A stretch of 64,000 bases of DNA, from positions 1-64,000 of the forward strand of contig JBBSRC010000001.1 of assembly GCA_038243395.1 (NCBI GenBank), read 5' to 3'. Under the pieces are notes generated by a model, which was not told the origin of the DNA, searched no databases, and saw only the letters and a list, made by a program, of their open reading frames with translations. Both the position numbers and the translations under genes were made by a program. Each line of letters opens with the position of its first letter. The first letter of the stretch is position 1. The DNA comes from Gelidibacter sp038243395 (lineage in GTDB: Bacteria; Bacteroidota; Bacteroidia; Flavobacteriales; Flavobacteriaceae). This document shows positions 17,562 to 26,957 of the stretch, in pieces.

Positions 17562-18668
17562 ATGAAAATTAAAAATTTTGTTGGTTTTGTAATGGCATTT
17601 ATCGGTTTTACATCTTGTGCTCAAGATAAGAACCCTATCAATACTAATCACAGTTATGAGTTGGTGGTATCTGAATTAGCCGTCCCTTGGGGAATCGTGT
17701 TTTTACCGGATAACTCGATGTTAATTAATGAGAAGGAAGGTAAGATAATTCATTTTAAAGATGGTAAAAAAACGGAAGTACAAGGAGTTCCTCAAGTTTA
17801 TAACCGAGGTCAAGGCGGACTTCTGGATATTGCACTTCATCCTGATTATAAAGAAAACGATTGGCTTTACATTACCTACGCATCTTCGGAGGGTAAGGAA
17901 GATGGCGGCCATACGGCATTAATGCGCGCCAAACTTGAAAATAATACACTTATTAATAAAGAACTGCTTTATAAAGCCACACCAAATACAACTGCAGGTC
18001 AGCATTTTGGTTCACGCATTGTTTTTGACAATGATGGCTATCTTTATTTTACGATTGGTGAGCGTGGCGATAGAGATGTTAATCCTCAAGATATTACCAG
18101 AGATGGAGGAAAAGTGTATCGTTTGAATGACGATGGCTCTGTTCCAAACGACAATCCTTTTGTGAATGAACCCAACGCTAAAAAAGCAATTTATTCCTAC
18201 GGACATCGAAATCCTCAAGGAATGGTCATACATCCTGAAACGGGTCAAGTCTGGGTTCATGAACACGGGCCTAAAGGTGGCGACGAAATAAATATTGTTA
18301 AGAAAGGAGCTAATTATGGCTGGCCTGTGATTAGTTATGGTGTCAATTATAGCGGTACAAAATTCACAGATAAGACGGCGCAGGAAGGCATGGAACAACC
18401 GATTCACTATTGGGATCCTTCCATTGCACCAAGTGGCATGGCATTTATAACCAGCGATAACTACCCTGAATGGAAAGGTGATTTATTGGTCGGCTCCTTA
18501 AAATTCAATTATATGGACAAAGTGGTTTTAAAAGATGAGCAGGTGATAAAAGAAGAACGCTTTTTAGATGGATTGGGTCGTGTGAGAACCATAGTTCAAG
18601 GTCCTGATGGCTATATTTATGTCGGCATTGAAAATTTGGGAATCGTTAAACTTCTACCTAAACAATAG
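17562..18668 (+). CDS. PQQ-dependent sugar dehydrogenase, lipoprotein
   Basis: A 368-aa member of the soluble aldose/glucose-sorbosone dehydrogenase family, a six-bladed beta-propeller that oxidises sugars with PQQ as cofactor. It has a lipoprotein signal (MKIKNFVGFVMAFIGFTSC, Cys19), so it is anchored on the periplasmic side. Family landmarks are LAVPWGIVFLPD, GQGGLLDIALHPDY (with the conserved active-site His), GERGDRDVNPQD, GHRNPQGMVIHPETG and HEHGPKGGDEIN. The cytochrome c gene starts eight bases later, so electrons probably pass from PQQH2 to that cytochrome. No PQQ synthesis genes are in the window. The exact sugar cannot be told. Confidence 0.88.
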   Translation: MKIKNFVGFVMAFIGFTSCAQDKNPINTNHSYELVVSELAVPWGIVFLPDNSMLINEKEGKIIHFKDGKKTEVQGVPQVYNRGQGGLLDIALHPDYKENDWLYITYASSEGKEDGGHTALMRAKLENNTLINKELLYKATPNTTAGQHFGSRIVFDNDGYLYFTIGERGDRDVNPQDITRDGGKVYRLNDDGSVPNDNPFVNEPNAKKAIYSYGHRNPQGMVIHPETGQVWVHEHGPKGGDEINIVKKGANYGWPVISYGVNYSGTKFTDKTAQEGMEQPIHYWDPSIAPSGMAFITSDNYPEWKGDLLVGSLKFNYMDKVVLKDEQVIKEERFLDGLGRVRTIVQGPDGYIYVGIENLGIVKLLPKQ

Positions 18669-18676
18669 TGTTAAGA

Positions 18677-19075
18677 ATGATTGGAATATTAGTATTTTTA
18701 AGTCTCTTGATCTCTTGTAATAAGAGTCCAAAGCAAACACCTGAACTTAAAGAAAGTATGGCGAGAGGTGCATTAGTATACGAGGATTTTTGTATGAATT
18801 GCCATATGCCAAACGGCGAAGGTGTTCCTAGTTCGTTTCCACCTTTGGCAGATTCAGATTATTTAATGCAAAAACGGGAAGAGAGTATAAAGGCCGTAAA
18901 GTATGGATTGTCTGGGAAAATTACAGTGAACGGTAAAATTTATAATAGCGCTATGGCCCCTTTAGGGCTTTCAGACGATGAAGTGGCAGACGTCATGAAT
19001 TACATATTAAATTCTTGGGGAAATGACGATGGTAAAATGGTAACCACTTCCGAAGTTTCAGAAATTCAGCGATAA
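18677..19075 (+). CDS. lipoprotein cytochrome c, class I
   Basis: A 132-aa monohaem cytochrome c. Lipobox LLISC (Cys14) follows a short signal peptide; the haem motif CMNCH lies in YEDFCMNCHMPNGEG and the sixth ligand Met in NSAMAPLGLSDDEVADVMNYI. I chose ATG 18677, eight bases after the dehydrogenase stop; a GTG at 18668 would add three residues and overlap the stop. Its coupling to the PQQ dehydrogenase suggests it takes electrons from it in the periplasm. Confidence 0.88.
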   Translation: MIGILVFLSLLISCNKSPKQTPELKESMARGALVYEDFCMNCHMPNGEGVPSSFPPLADSDYLMQKREESIKAVKYGLSGKITVNGKIYNSAMAPLGLSDDEVADVMNYILNSWGNDDGKMVTTSEVSEIQR

Positions 19076-19083
19076 TAGTTCTT

Positions 19084-19101
19084 TATATTTGGTTAAATTT
19101 G
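19084..19101 (+). promoter_or_regulatory. candidate -7 boxes of the udk operon
   Basis: TATATTTG (19084-19091) and TAAATTTG (19094-19101) both match TAnnTTTG, 24-41 bases before the udk ATG. No ideal -33 TTTG is present for either. Confidence 0.4.
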
Positions 19102-19124
19102 CCTTGAAATCTAAACCATAAAGA

Positions 19125-19733
19125 ATGCTGATTATAGGAATTGCAGGTGGCACCGGGTGTGGTAAAACTACCGTTGTCAATCAAATTTTAACCGAATTGC
19201 CAGAAGGCGAAGTAGGCGTGCTATCCCAGGATTCTTATTATAAGGATACATCGCATTTAAGTCTGGATGAACGTGGAAAGATTAATTTTGATCACCCGCG
19301 TTCAATTGATTTTGAATTGCTGGTAAATCATTTAAAGGATCTACGCCAAGGCAAAGACATTCAACAGCCTGTCTATTCGTTTATAAAGCATAACAGAACC
19401 GGCGATACCCTATTGACGCATCCTCGAAAAGTAATGATCGTTGAAGGTATTTTGATTTTGACCAATCCAGAGTTGCGAGAAATGTTTGATATCAAGATTT
19501 TTGTGCATGCGGATAGTGATGAACGCTTGATAAGACGATTAAAACGCGATATTTCGGAACGCGGGCGAGACTTAGATGAAGTATTGGCGCGCTACAAGAA
19601 TACATTGAAGCCAATGCATCAGCAGTTCATTGAACCCATGAAAGAATATGCCGACATTATTATTCCAAATAATAAGTATAACACAGTGGCTGTGGATATT
19701 GTGAAATCTATAATTAATCAACGTTTAGCCTAA
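19125..19733 (+). CDS. udk: uridine kinase
   Basis: A 202-aa cytoplasmic kinase that phosphorylates uridine (and cytidine) to the monophosphate in pyrimidine salvage. P-loop GGTGCGKTT lies at residues 7-15, followed by SQDSYYKD and NFDHPRSIDFELL in the nucleoside-binding region, VEGILIL, and the lid RLKRDISERGRDLDEVLARY. Length is typical. It is the first gene of a tight run: the next ATG follows directly after its TAA. Confidence 0.93.
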   Translation: MLIIGIAGGTGCGKTTVVNQILTELPEGEVGVLSQDSYYKDTSHLSLDERGKINFDHPRSIDFELLVNHLKDLRQGKDIQQPVYSFIKHNRTGDTLLTHPRKVMIVEGILILTNPELREMFDIKIFVHADSDERLIRRLKRDISERGRDLDEVLARYKNTLKPMHQQFIEPMKEYADIIIPNNKYNTVAVDIVKSIINQRLA

Positions 19734-20051
19734 ATGAATCGTAAATATTTAAAGCCATTCAAAAATATGTATGTGATCATCTTTATGGTGTTCGCTGTAT
19801 GGATGTTGTTTTTTGATGGCAATTCTTTTTTGATCCATCACGAATTAAATTCAGAGATGAACGCCTTGGAGGATGAGCGGGATTATTATAGAAAAGAGAT
19901 TGAAAAAGATAAAAAAGGTATAAAAGCCCTTAGTACTGAAGAAGGTTTAGAACGATTGGCTCGCGAAAAATATTATATGAAGCGGGAAAATGAGGAAATA
20001 TATATTATCGAATATGAGGATAGTATAGAAAATCAAAGTGATCATGACTAA
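19734..20051 (+). CDS. septum formation initiator (DivIC/FtsB-like)
   Basis: A 105-aa bitopic membrane protein: a short cytoplasmic start, one membrane helix (about 13-30, VIIFMVFAVWMLFF), then a periplasmic coiled coil (ELNSEMNALEDERDYYRKEIEKDKK) and a conserved end GLERLAREKYYMKRENEEIYII. This is the DivIC/FtsB layout, in which the protein links FtsQ- and FtsL-like partners in the divisome. It starts with no gap after udk, and its end overlaps the mutA start by 8 bases, pointing to translational coupling. Confidence 0.85.
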   Translation: MNRKYLKPFKNMYVIIFMVFAVWMLFFDGNSFLIHHELNSEMNALEDERDYYRKEIEKDKKGIKALSTEEGLERLAREKYYMKRENEEIYIIEYEDSIENQSDHD

Positions 20052-21414
20052 AACGCTATTTGAAGATTTTAATGAAGTGTCCTCCAAACAATGGAAGCAG
20101 CTCATTCAATATGATTTAAAAGGAGTAGATTATAATGAAACAGTAATTTGGAAAACTGATGAAGGTATAGATGTGAAGCCCTATTATCATGCCGATGATT
20201 TTAAACAGCAACCAAGTGTTTCCAATACAAAAGCTACAGAATGGCAAATATGTCAAACCATATTTGTGGCCAATTTAGAAAAATCGAATCTTAAAGCGGT
20301 CAATGCTATCGAGCGCGGCGCAGAGAGCATCAAGTTTATTTTACCTTCTGAAGATATTCTTATTAAAGATCTTTTGGTCAATATCAATTTGACTAAGATT
20401 TCTGTTTTTTTTGAATGTCAATTTTTGTCCACAGAATTTGCTAAACAATTCTCATTCATCCCAAGCAAGGGAAACAAACATATTCAAACTGATATTATAG
20501 GGCATCTCGCCAAAACAGGAAACTGGTTCAAAAATTTAAAATCAGATTATTCCGAATTTGAAGCCATTGTAAATCATACCAATTCATTTACAATAAATTT
20601 GGGTTTGTATCAAAATGCAGGTGCCAATATGGTGCAACAATTGGCCTATGCTTTAGCGCATGCCAATGAGTATCTAAATTACTTTGATGCTGTTCTTAAA
20701 GATGACAAAAAGCAATCTTTTGAAGTCATCTTCAATGTTTCGGTAGGCACTAATTACTTTTTTGAAATCGCGAAACTTCGTGCGTTGAGACAGTTATGGC
20801 ATACTTTGGCGGAGGCTTACGGATTTAATCCAGAGTGTTTTATTTTTGTAACGCCAACAAAACGCAACAAGACACTTTACGATTATAACACCAATATGTT
20901 GCGTACCACAACTGAATGTATGAGCGCTGTTCTTGGTGGAGCGAATACAATTTCCAATTTACCATACGATGCCATTTATCATAAGGATAATGAATTTGGA
21001 GAGCGCATCTCAAGAAACCAATTATTGGTTTTAAAGCATGAAAGTTATTTTGATAAAGTTAATAATCCGGCAGATGGCGCTTACTATATAGAAAGTTTGA
21101 CTGATCAATTGGCAGAAAAAGCTTTGGAATTATTTAAGGACATTGAAGCTAATGGTGGATTTTTACATCAGCTGAAAGAAGGGACAATTCAAAAGAAAAT
21201 TAAAGAGAGCGCAACCAAAGAGCAAGAACAGTTTGATAAAGGCGAACTGATTTTGTTAGGTACCAATAAACATCCCAATACCGATGATAAAATGATCCAT
21301 GAATTGGAGTTGTTTCCTTTTGTCAAAAGGAATCCTGTCAAAACCTTGATTGAACCCATTATTGAAAGACGTTTGGCGGAAGTTGTTGAACAGAAACGAT
21401 TGGAAAACGAGTGA
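20044..21414 (+). CDS. mutA: methylmalonyl-CoA mutase small subunit
   Basis: A 456-aa TIM-barrel subunit of the heterodimeric methylmalonyl-CoA mutase, without the C-terminal cobalamin domain and much shorter than MutB. It supports the catalytic large subunit that interconverts succinyl-CoA and methylmalonyl-CoA. Family sequence is seen in QNAGANMVQQLAYALAHANEYL, FEIAKLRALRQLWHTL, TTTECMSAVLGGANTISNLPYD and NPADGAYYIESLTDQLAEKALELF. ATG 20044 is preferred over the in-frame GTG at 20038. The gene overlaps the DivIC-like gene by 8 bases. MutB lies 550 bp downstream instead of being directly joined. Confidence 0.93.
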   Translation: MTKTLFEDFNEVSSKQWKQLIQYDLKGVDYNETVIWKTDEGIDVKPYYHADDFKQQPSVSNTKATEWQICQTIFVANLEKSNLKAVNAIERGAESIKFILPSEDILIKDLLVNINLTKISVFFECQFLSTEFAKQFSFIPSKGNKHIQTDIIGHLAKTGNWFKNLKSDYSEFEAIVNHTNSFTINLGLYQNAGANMVQQLAYALAHANEYLNYFDAVLKDDKKQSFEVIFNVSVGTNYFFEIAKLRALRQLWHTLAEAYGFNPECFIFVTPTKRNKTLYDYNTNMLRTTTECMSAVLGGANTISNLPYDAIYHKDNEFGERISRNQLLVLKHESYFDKVNNPADGAYYIESLTDQLAEKALELFKDIEANGGFLHQLKEGTIQKKIKESATKEQEQFDKGELILLGTNKHPNTDDKMIHELELFPFVKRNPVKTLIEPIIERRLAEVVEQKRLENE

Positions 21415-21430
21415 ATTAAATAATCATACT

Positions 21431-21704
21431 ATGGAAGCACTAAGAAAAATTGTAAGCGTAAAAAATCGTATCATCAATATGTTCTTCCGGACCATTTGAT
21501 GCGAGTGAAGTTATGGTTATTATTTTTCTTTCCAACAAAATAGATAGAGAGGAATATATTGTCCCACAATGGCAAATTGATCGCGTAAGAGAACGTACTG
21601 ATAAATACTTAAAAAATCCAAATGATGTCAATGATATCGATGATTTTTTAAAAGAAATAGACGATGAACTAAAGTGTAGTAATACTTCTGGAAGCAAAAT
21701 TTGA
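21431..21704 (+). pseudogene. broken small antitoxin-like gene
   Basis: Pieces in three frames add up to a small protein of about 90 residues: MEALRKIVSVKNRIIN, then VLPDH, then DASEVMVIIFLSNKIDREEYIVPQWQIDRV and an acidic helical end. The layout (a short beta start with MEAxRKIVxVKN and LPxxFxAxxVEVIIL, then PQWQxxxVxxR) resembles small Bacteroidota proteins that occur as antitoxin-like partners. Two single-base deletions, near 21479 and 21496, are needed to explain the frames. No toxin gene follows; 21705-21963 has no visible feature. Its function is a guess from pattern only. Confidence 0.55.
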
Positions 21705-21963
21705 ATTTAAGAAAGCAATTGCTTAATATAATAAGATAAATCCCAAGCTTTCGGATAGGTTTCTCAACTCTTTTAAATAAAATCCCAATAATATTACGAG
21801 TGAACACTACTTTTTCAATTGAGATATGATAATGTAAGAATAAAAATGCTTAGAACGTTTTCTTATCTTATTCACTAATCGATTTATGAATCTAAAATTG
21901 TGATTAAATTGATATGTCATCGTCATAATACAGTGACATTAATATCTTTTAAAACAAAAAGTA

Positions 21964-24180
21964 ATGAGCAGAAAGAATTTGCAACATATTAAATTGGACA
22001 AACGACAGACGAAGGATTACGGAATATCATGTGATGAATTTTCTCAACCTGAAACTTTCCATACGGCTGAAGACATCAATATCAAGTCGACCTATAGTAA
22101 AGAAGATTTAAAAGACGTCAACCATCTCAACTTTATAGCCGGAATAGCACCAAACTTGCGTGGCCCATACTCAACCATGTATGTGCGCCGACCTTGGACT
22201 ATTCGTCAATATGCAGGATTTTCAACGGCTGAAGAGAGTAATGCTTTTTACCGCCGTAATTTGGCTGCAGGTCAAAAAGGTTTATCCGTTGCTTTTGATT
22301 TAGCAACCCATAGAGGTTATGATTCCGATCATGATCGCGTGGTAGGTGATGTTGGTAAAGCAGGTGTCGCCATTGATACCGTAGAGGATATGAAAATTCT
22401 CTTTGATCAAATTCCGTTGGATAAAATGTCGGTTTCCATGACTATGAATGGCGCGGTATTGCCCATTTTGGCGTTTTATATTGTGGCAGCGGAAGAACAG
22501 GGTGTAAAGCCTGAACAATTGGAAGGTACTATCCAAAACGATATTTTAAAAGAGTTTATGGTGCGAAATACCTACATCTATCCTCCAACTCCATCCATGA
22601 AGATCGTCTCTGATATTTTTGAATATTCCAGTAAATTTATGCCAAAGTTTAACAGCATCAGTATCTCTGGATACCATATGCAAGAAGCTGGTGCTACGGC
22701 CGATATTGAGTTGGCTTATACTTTAGCGGACGGCTTGGAATATATCCGAAAAGGGCTAGAGGCAGGCATGGATATTGATACTTTTGCACCTCGTTTATCT
22801 TTCTTTTGGGCCATTGGCATGAACCATTTTATGGAAATTGCCAAAATGCGTGCTGCCCGAATGTTATGGGCGAAAATGGTAAAACAATTCAGTCCTAAAA
22901 ACGATAAATCACTATCTTTAAGAACCCATTCCCAAACTTCAGGATGGAGTTTGACGGAGCAGGATCCATTTAATAATGTGGCACGAACCACTATTGAAGC
23001 CGCTGCAGCAGCTTTTGGTGGCACGCAAAGTCTACACACTAATGCTTTAGATGAAGCTATTGCACTTCCCACAGATTTTTCGGCGCGAATCGCCAGAAAT
23101 ACGCAGCTATTTTTGCAAATGGAAACTCAAATTACCAGAACGGTCGATCCCTGGGCAGGAAGTTTTTATGTCGAAAAACTCACGCATGATATTGCACTCA
23201 AAGCTTGGGAGTTGATCGAGGAAGTTGAGGAACTTGGAGGCATGACCAAGGCTATTGAAGCAGGGATTCCAAAGTTGCGCATAGAAGAAGCTGCAGCCCG
23301 CAAACAAGCACGTATTGACTCTAGTCAGGACATTATCGTGGGTGTGAATAAGTACAGATTAGAAAAAGAAGATCCCATTACAACACTTGAAGTCGATAAT
23401 CAAACGGTTAGACTTTCACAGATCGAGCGTTTAAATAGAGTAAAGGCGGAGCGAAATTTTGAAAAAGTTGCACAATCGTTACGGAATTTGACGCGAGCTG
23501 CTAGAGACATTATGAATTCTGATGATGGCTCTAAAAAAGATTTGCACTCTGTTGAAGATACAAATTTTGATTCACGTGATTCCCGCCGGAATTTGTTAAC
23601 TTTAGCTGTAGAAGCAGCAAGAGAGCGGGCTACTCTAGGTGAAATAAGTGATGCTCTTGAAGTCGCATTTGGTCGTTATAAAGCTCAGATAAAATCATTT
23701 TCAGGCGTGTATAGTAAAGAAATAAAAGACGATAGTTCGTTTAAAAAAGCACAGGAATTTGCCGATAGATTTGCAGAGCAAGATGGTCGCCGTCCGCGTA
23801 TAATGATAGCGAAAATGGGACAGGATGGACACGATAGAGGTGCTAAAGTAGTCGCCACAGGTTATGCCGATGTCGGATTTGATGTGGATATCGGTCCTTT
23901 ATTTCAAACTCCGAAAGAAGCTGCAAAACAGGCAGTGGAAAATGATGTTCATATTCTGGGCGTATCTTCATTGGCTGCAGGTCATAAAACTTTAGTCCCA
24001 CAAGTTATCGCCGAACTAAAAAATTACGGTCGTGAAGATATCATGGTCATTGTAGGAGGTGTGATTCCAAAACAAGATTATCAGTATCTATTTGATGCTG
24101 GAGCAATTGCGGTTTTTGGTCCTGGAACACGAATTAGCGATGCGGCGATTCAGATGCTGGAGATTTTATTAGATGAATAA
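21964..24180 (+). CDS. mutB: methylmalonyl-CoA mutase large subunit
   Basis: A 738-aa B12-dependent mutase catalysing succinyl-CoA to methylmalonyl-CoA interconversion in propionate metabolism. The N-terminal TIM barrel binds CoA substrate (GPYSTMYVRRPWTIRQYAGFSTAEESNAFYRR is typical), followed by the middle part with RTHSQTSGWSLTEQDPFNN, and the C-terminal cobalamin domain with DGHDRG, where His623 is the lower cobalt ligand, and VGGVIP. An insert-like stretch near residues 520-545 (NSDDGSKKDLHSVEDTNFDS) links the two domains. It acts with MutA. The upstream gap holds a broken antitoxin-like gene. Confidence 0.95.
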   Translation: MSRKNLQHIKLDKRQTKDYGISCDEFSQPETFHTAEDINIKSTYSKEDLKDVNHLNFIAGIAPNLRGPYSTMYVRRPWTIRQYAGFSTAEESNAFYRRNLAAGQKGLSVAFDLATHRGYDSDHDRVVGDVGKAGVAIDTVEDMKILFDQIPLDKMSVSMTMNGAVLPILAFYIVAAEEQGVKPEQLEGTIQNDILKEFMVRNTYIYPPTPSMKIVSDIFEYSSKFMPKFNSISISGYHMQEAGATADIELAYTLADGLEYIRKGLEAGMDIDTFAPRLSFFWAIGMNHFMEIAKMRAARMLWAKMVKQFSPKNDKSLSLRTHSQTSGWSLTEQDPFNNVARTTIEAAAAAFGGTQSLHTNALDEAIALPTDFSARIARNTQLFLQMETQITRTVDPWAGSFYVEKLTHDIALKAWELIEEVEELGGMTKAIEAGIPKLRIEEAAARKQARIDSSQDIIVGVNKYRLEKEDPITTLEVDNQTVRLSQIERLNRVKAERNFEKVAQSLRNLTRAARDIMNSDDGSKKDLHSVEDTNFDSRDSRRNLLTLAVEAARERATLGEISDALEVAFGRYKAQIKSFSGVYSKEIKDDSSFKKAQEFADRFAEQDGRRPRIMIAKMGQDGHDRGAKVVATGYADVGFDVDIGPLFQTPKEAAKQAVENDVHILGVSSLAAGHKTLVPQVIAELKNYGREDIMVIVGGVIPKQDYQYLFDAGAIAVFGPGTRISDAAIQMLEILLDE

Positions 24181-24346
24181 CAAAGATTTCATAATATTAA
24201 GTTTTTGAATAAAAGTTAATCTAATTTAAAAGGTAATAGAAATCTTATCCTTTGGCCATCATTTGCCGTCTACAAAACCTGTTGATCCACCTTTAAAGGT
24301 ACTGATATCACTTGTCCGAGTTTGTATTACAATATTGATGCTCTTC

Positions 24347-25711
24347 CTAATGATTAATAAAAACGGTTTTCCGGTTTACAAATTCATGAATGCCTTCTTT
24401 TGAAAGCTCCCGACCATACCCAGAAGCCTTTGTGCCGCCGAATGGTAATCGAGCATCTGATTTGACCATTTCGTTTACAAAATAAGCGCCATCTTCTACG
24501 GTGTCGATATATTTTTCTGCCGTCTCAATAGATTGGGTAAACACCATGGTGCCTAAACCATATCTTGTTTCAGAGGCCATTTTAAAAGCTTCTTCTGCAT
24601 TTTTAACCTTTATAATGGCAGCCACAGGACCAAAGGTCTCTTCTTTAAATACGGGCATTTGTGGGGTTATGTTGGTTATAATTGTAGGTTCAAAATAAGC
24701 ATCTTTTTGATTGTTTCCAATGACAACAGTTGCCCCTAATTTAACAGATTTGTCAATTTGCTTTTTTAAAATCTTTGCTAAGTCTGCTCTTGCCAAGGTG
24801 CTAATTGTAGTTTTTTCGTCCATGGGATCGCCGAATTTCAGCTCAGCTATCTTATCTTTAAATTGCTTTAAAAACGCATCATAAATGTTCTCAGTCACGA
24901 TAAAACGTTTGGCAGCAATACAGCTTTGTCCAGTATTTTGCATTCTTGCATTGACCATGGTGTCCATGTACTTTTCTAAGTTAGCATCATCAAGAACGAT
25001 ACAAGCATTATTCCCGCCCAACTCAAGGACTGTTTTCTTTAGATGTTTACCGGCAGTGGCGGCGATATGTTTACCTGCTTTTTCACTTCCCGTTAAGGTT
25101 ACAGCTTTTATGATATCATTTGCTATAAGTTCTTCAACGGCATCGTGATTCGCTAAAATGGTGGTAAAGCACCCTTTGGGATAACCCGCTTTTTCGAAAA
25201 GTTTTTCTATGGCCAAGGCACAACCTGTGACATTGGCGGCGTGTTTTAAAATAGCTGTATTTCCCGCGGTTAATGTTGGAATTGCAAATCGTAAGACTTG
25301 CCAAAAAGGATAGTTCCAAGGCATAATAGCTAAAATAGTACCTAACGGATCATAACTTATAAAGCTCTCTGAGGCATCTGTATCAATTAATTCATCAGCT
25401 AAGAAATTTTCGGCATTAGTGGCATAAAAATCGCATAAAGTCAGGCATTTTTCAATCTCAGAAATACTCTGGGTAATCGGTTTGCCCATCTCCAAAGTCA
25501 TAAGTTTTGCCAGATCATTTTTGTCATCCTCCAATATTTGGGCAAGGTTCATTAATAGTCTACAGCGCTCCTTTATAGAGGTCAGTTTCCATTGGTAAAA
25601 CGTTTTATTTGAATTGTCCACAATTTGCGAAAGCTCATCTGGACTATGGAGTTTGTATTCTTTTATGGATTGATTATTAAAAGGATTAACGGTTTGAATT
25701 GAATTGTTCAT
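24347..25711 (-). CDS. NAD(P)-dependent aldehyde dehydrogenase (succinate-semialdehyde type)
   Basis: A 454-aa aldehyde dehydrogenase. Landmarks are MPWNYPFWQVLRFAIPTLTAGN (cofactor pocket), FTGS-type loop TLTGSEKAGKHIAATAG, the general base Glu in LELGGNNACIV, and the nucleophile Cys264 in NTGQSCIAAKRFIV, followed by PVFKEETFGPVAAI and PFGGTKASGYGRELSKEG. The short length and the QSCIAAKRF active site match the GabD/Sad-like succinate-semialdehyde dehydrogenases of bacteria. Exact substrate is not provable from sequence. It is a single gene on the minus strand; 24181-24346 downstream shows nothing clear. Confidence 0.88.
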   Translation of the reverse strand: MNNSIQTVNPFNNQSIKEYKLHSPDELSQIVDNSNKTFYQWKLTSIKERCRLLMNLAQILEDDKNDLAKLMTLEMGKPITQSISEIEKCLTLCDFYATNAENFLADELIDTDASESFISYDPLGTILAIMPWNYPFWQVLRFAIPTLTAGNTAILKHAANVTGCALAIEKLFEKAGYPKGCFTTILANHDAVEELIANDIIKAVTLTGSEKAGKHIAATAGKHLKKTVLELGGNNACIVLDDANLEKYMDTMVNARMQNTGQSCIAAKRFIVTENIYDAFLKQFKDKIAELKFGDPMDEKTTISTLARADLAKILKKQIDKSVKLGATVVIGNNQKDAYFEPTIITNITPQMPVFKEETFGPVAAIIKVKNAEEAFKMASETRYGLGTMVFTQSIETAEKYIDTVEDGAYFVNEMVKSDARLPFGGTKASGYGRELSKEGIHEFVNRKTVFINH

Positions 25712-25896
25712 AATGATATTTTTTTATGTTAAAATCATCGTAATATTACTACAACATTTAGGTTTACACTCTTTAATAGACTAGCTTGTTACAGTGTCAT
25801 TATCTAAATTATACCAAATAATTAACCACTGCAAGTACAATCGTGTAATAGTCAAGAAATTTTCTATTTGAGGTAATTCCAACGGTGAATCTGTTA

Positions 25897-25904
25897 TAAT
25901 TTTG
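25897..25904 (+). promoter_or_regulatory. candidate -7 box of the ytxH operon
   Basis: TAATTTTG fits TAnnTTTG, 48 bases before ATG 25952. A TTTG at 25867-25870 is 26 bases upstream, longer than usual. Confidence 0.4.
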
Positions 25905-25951
25905 AAAATACTTAAGAACTTAATACTAACAATTTAAAAATAAATAATATT

Positions 25952-26341
25952 ATGGGAAATAATAGTAGTAGTAACACGCTTATTGGCATTTTAGCTGGTA
26001 CAGCAATTGGAGCAACATTAGGAATTTTATTTGCACCTGATAAAGGCATTCATACAAGACAAAGAATTTCAGATGAGGCTTTGTCCGCAAGAGATAAAAT
26101 TGCAGAAGGCGCTATGGCGGCAAGAGATACTATTGCCGATAAAGCCTCACATATTGCCGATAAAGCCTCACATTTGAGAAACAATATAGTAGACACCGTA
26201 AGTCAAAAAGCGCAAACGCTTGATGAAAAAGTGGAATCAATTGTGTCTGATGCAAGTCATAAAACAGATGATGTTATTAAAACATTAGAAGAAAAACTGG
26301 CGACTCTGAAAGAAAAAAATAAAAAATTCCAAAAGTTATAA
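25952..26341 (+). CDS. YtxH-domain protein
   Basis: A 129-aa protein with an N-terminal glycine-rich membrane helix (TLIGILAGTAIGATLGILFAPDKG, about 9-32), the defining YtxH pattern, followed by a long Ala/Lys/Asp-rich amphipathic helix with LEA-like repeats (KIAEGAMAARDTIADKASHIADKASH). Members are often induced by general stress and sit at the membrane. It heads a three-gene run with 9- and 3-bp gaps to the next genes. Confidence 0.85.
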   Translation: MGNNSSSNTLIGILAGTAIGATLGILFAPDKGIHTRQRISDEALSARDKIAEGAMAARDTIADKASHIADKASHLRNNIVDTVSQKAQTLDEKVESIVSDASHKTDDVIKTLEEKLATLKEKNKKFQKL

Positions 26342-26350
26342 TTTTAAGAT

Positions 26351-26701
26351 ATGAGCATTTTTGAATCTATAAATAATACGTCCGATAAAGCCACGGATAT
26401 TGGTGGAAGATACTTTGAGAATTCTTTTGAGTATTATAAATTAAAAGTATTCCAACAATTGACTAATACTATCAGTATGTTAGTTAAGGCGCTAATTATT
26501 GGAGCCGTATTATTTATAGGTTTAATTTTTTTGTTTATTTCCGCAGCGATTGCCATTGGTCATGCCTTAGGGGATGTAGCCTTAGGTTATCTGATTGTCG
26601 GAGGTTTTTTCATGATATTAGGATTTATTATATATAAATTGAGATATCTTGTGGATGCCAAAATAATTGCAAAAGTTCATACCAAATTCTTTAAATCTTA
26701 A
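26351..26701 (+). CDS. small holin-like (phage holin superfamily III type) membrane protein
   Basis: A 116-aa protein with two membrane helices (about 40-66 and 72-95) preceded by an amphipathic N-terminus and followed by a short basic tail. The pattern and the position between a YtxH gene and a small DUF gene match Bacteroidota proteins labelled putative Holin-X / phage holin family. No phage genes are nearby, so a lysis role is not implied; an envelope or stress role is more likely. Confidence 0.7.
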   Translation: MSIFESINNTSDKATDIGGRYFENSFEYYKLKVFQQLTNTISMLVKALIIGAVLFIGLIFLFISAAIAIGHALGDVALGYLIVGGFFMILGFIIYKLRYLVDAKIIAKVHTKFFKS

Positions 26702-26704
26702 TCC

Positions 26705-26908
26705 ATGAAAATCTACAAATCTTTTGACGAAATCGACTACGAGTTGAACCGATTGAAACTTGAACAACAGATTGCCTGGGAAGAAATTAAGGGAGTTAAG
26801 AATGAATTTCAAGAAGAAATGAAGCCGCTAAACTGGGTAAATACCGCAGTTAAATTAGCTGGAAAATATGGTGTACTACTCCTAGTAAAAAAATTAATTA
26901 AACGATAA
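26705..26908 (+). CDS. small conserved protein (DUF6327-like)
   Basis: A 67-aa protein: MKIYKSFDEIDYELNRLKLEQQIAWEEIKG, then a helical stretch and a weakly hydrophobic end with basic tail (GKYGVLLLVKKLIKR). It starts three bases after the holin-like gene, so the three probably act together. The family name is from memory of the same gene order in other Flavobacteriia and is tentative; no function is known. Confidence 0.65.
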   Translation: MKIYKSFDEIDYELNRLKLEQQIAWEEIKGVKNEFQEEMKPLNWVNTAVKLAGKYGVLLLVKKLIKR

Positions 26909-26957
26909 GACTATCCGTCTATGTCGTTTATATATACCACCTTCTTTTTAAACTCAT

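Noticed and set aside
26351..26701. Phage lysis holin as a sign of a prophage
   Set aside because: No phage structural, lysin or replication genes are nearby; the gene order is that of a stress/envelope operon.
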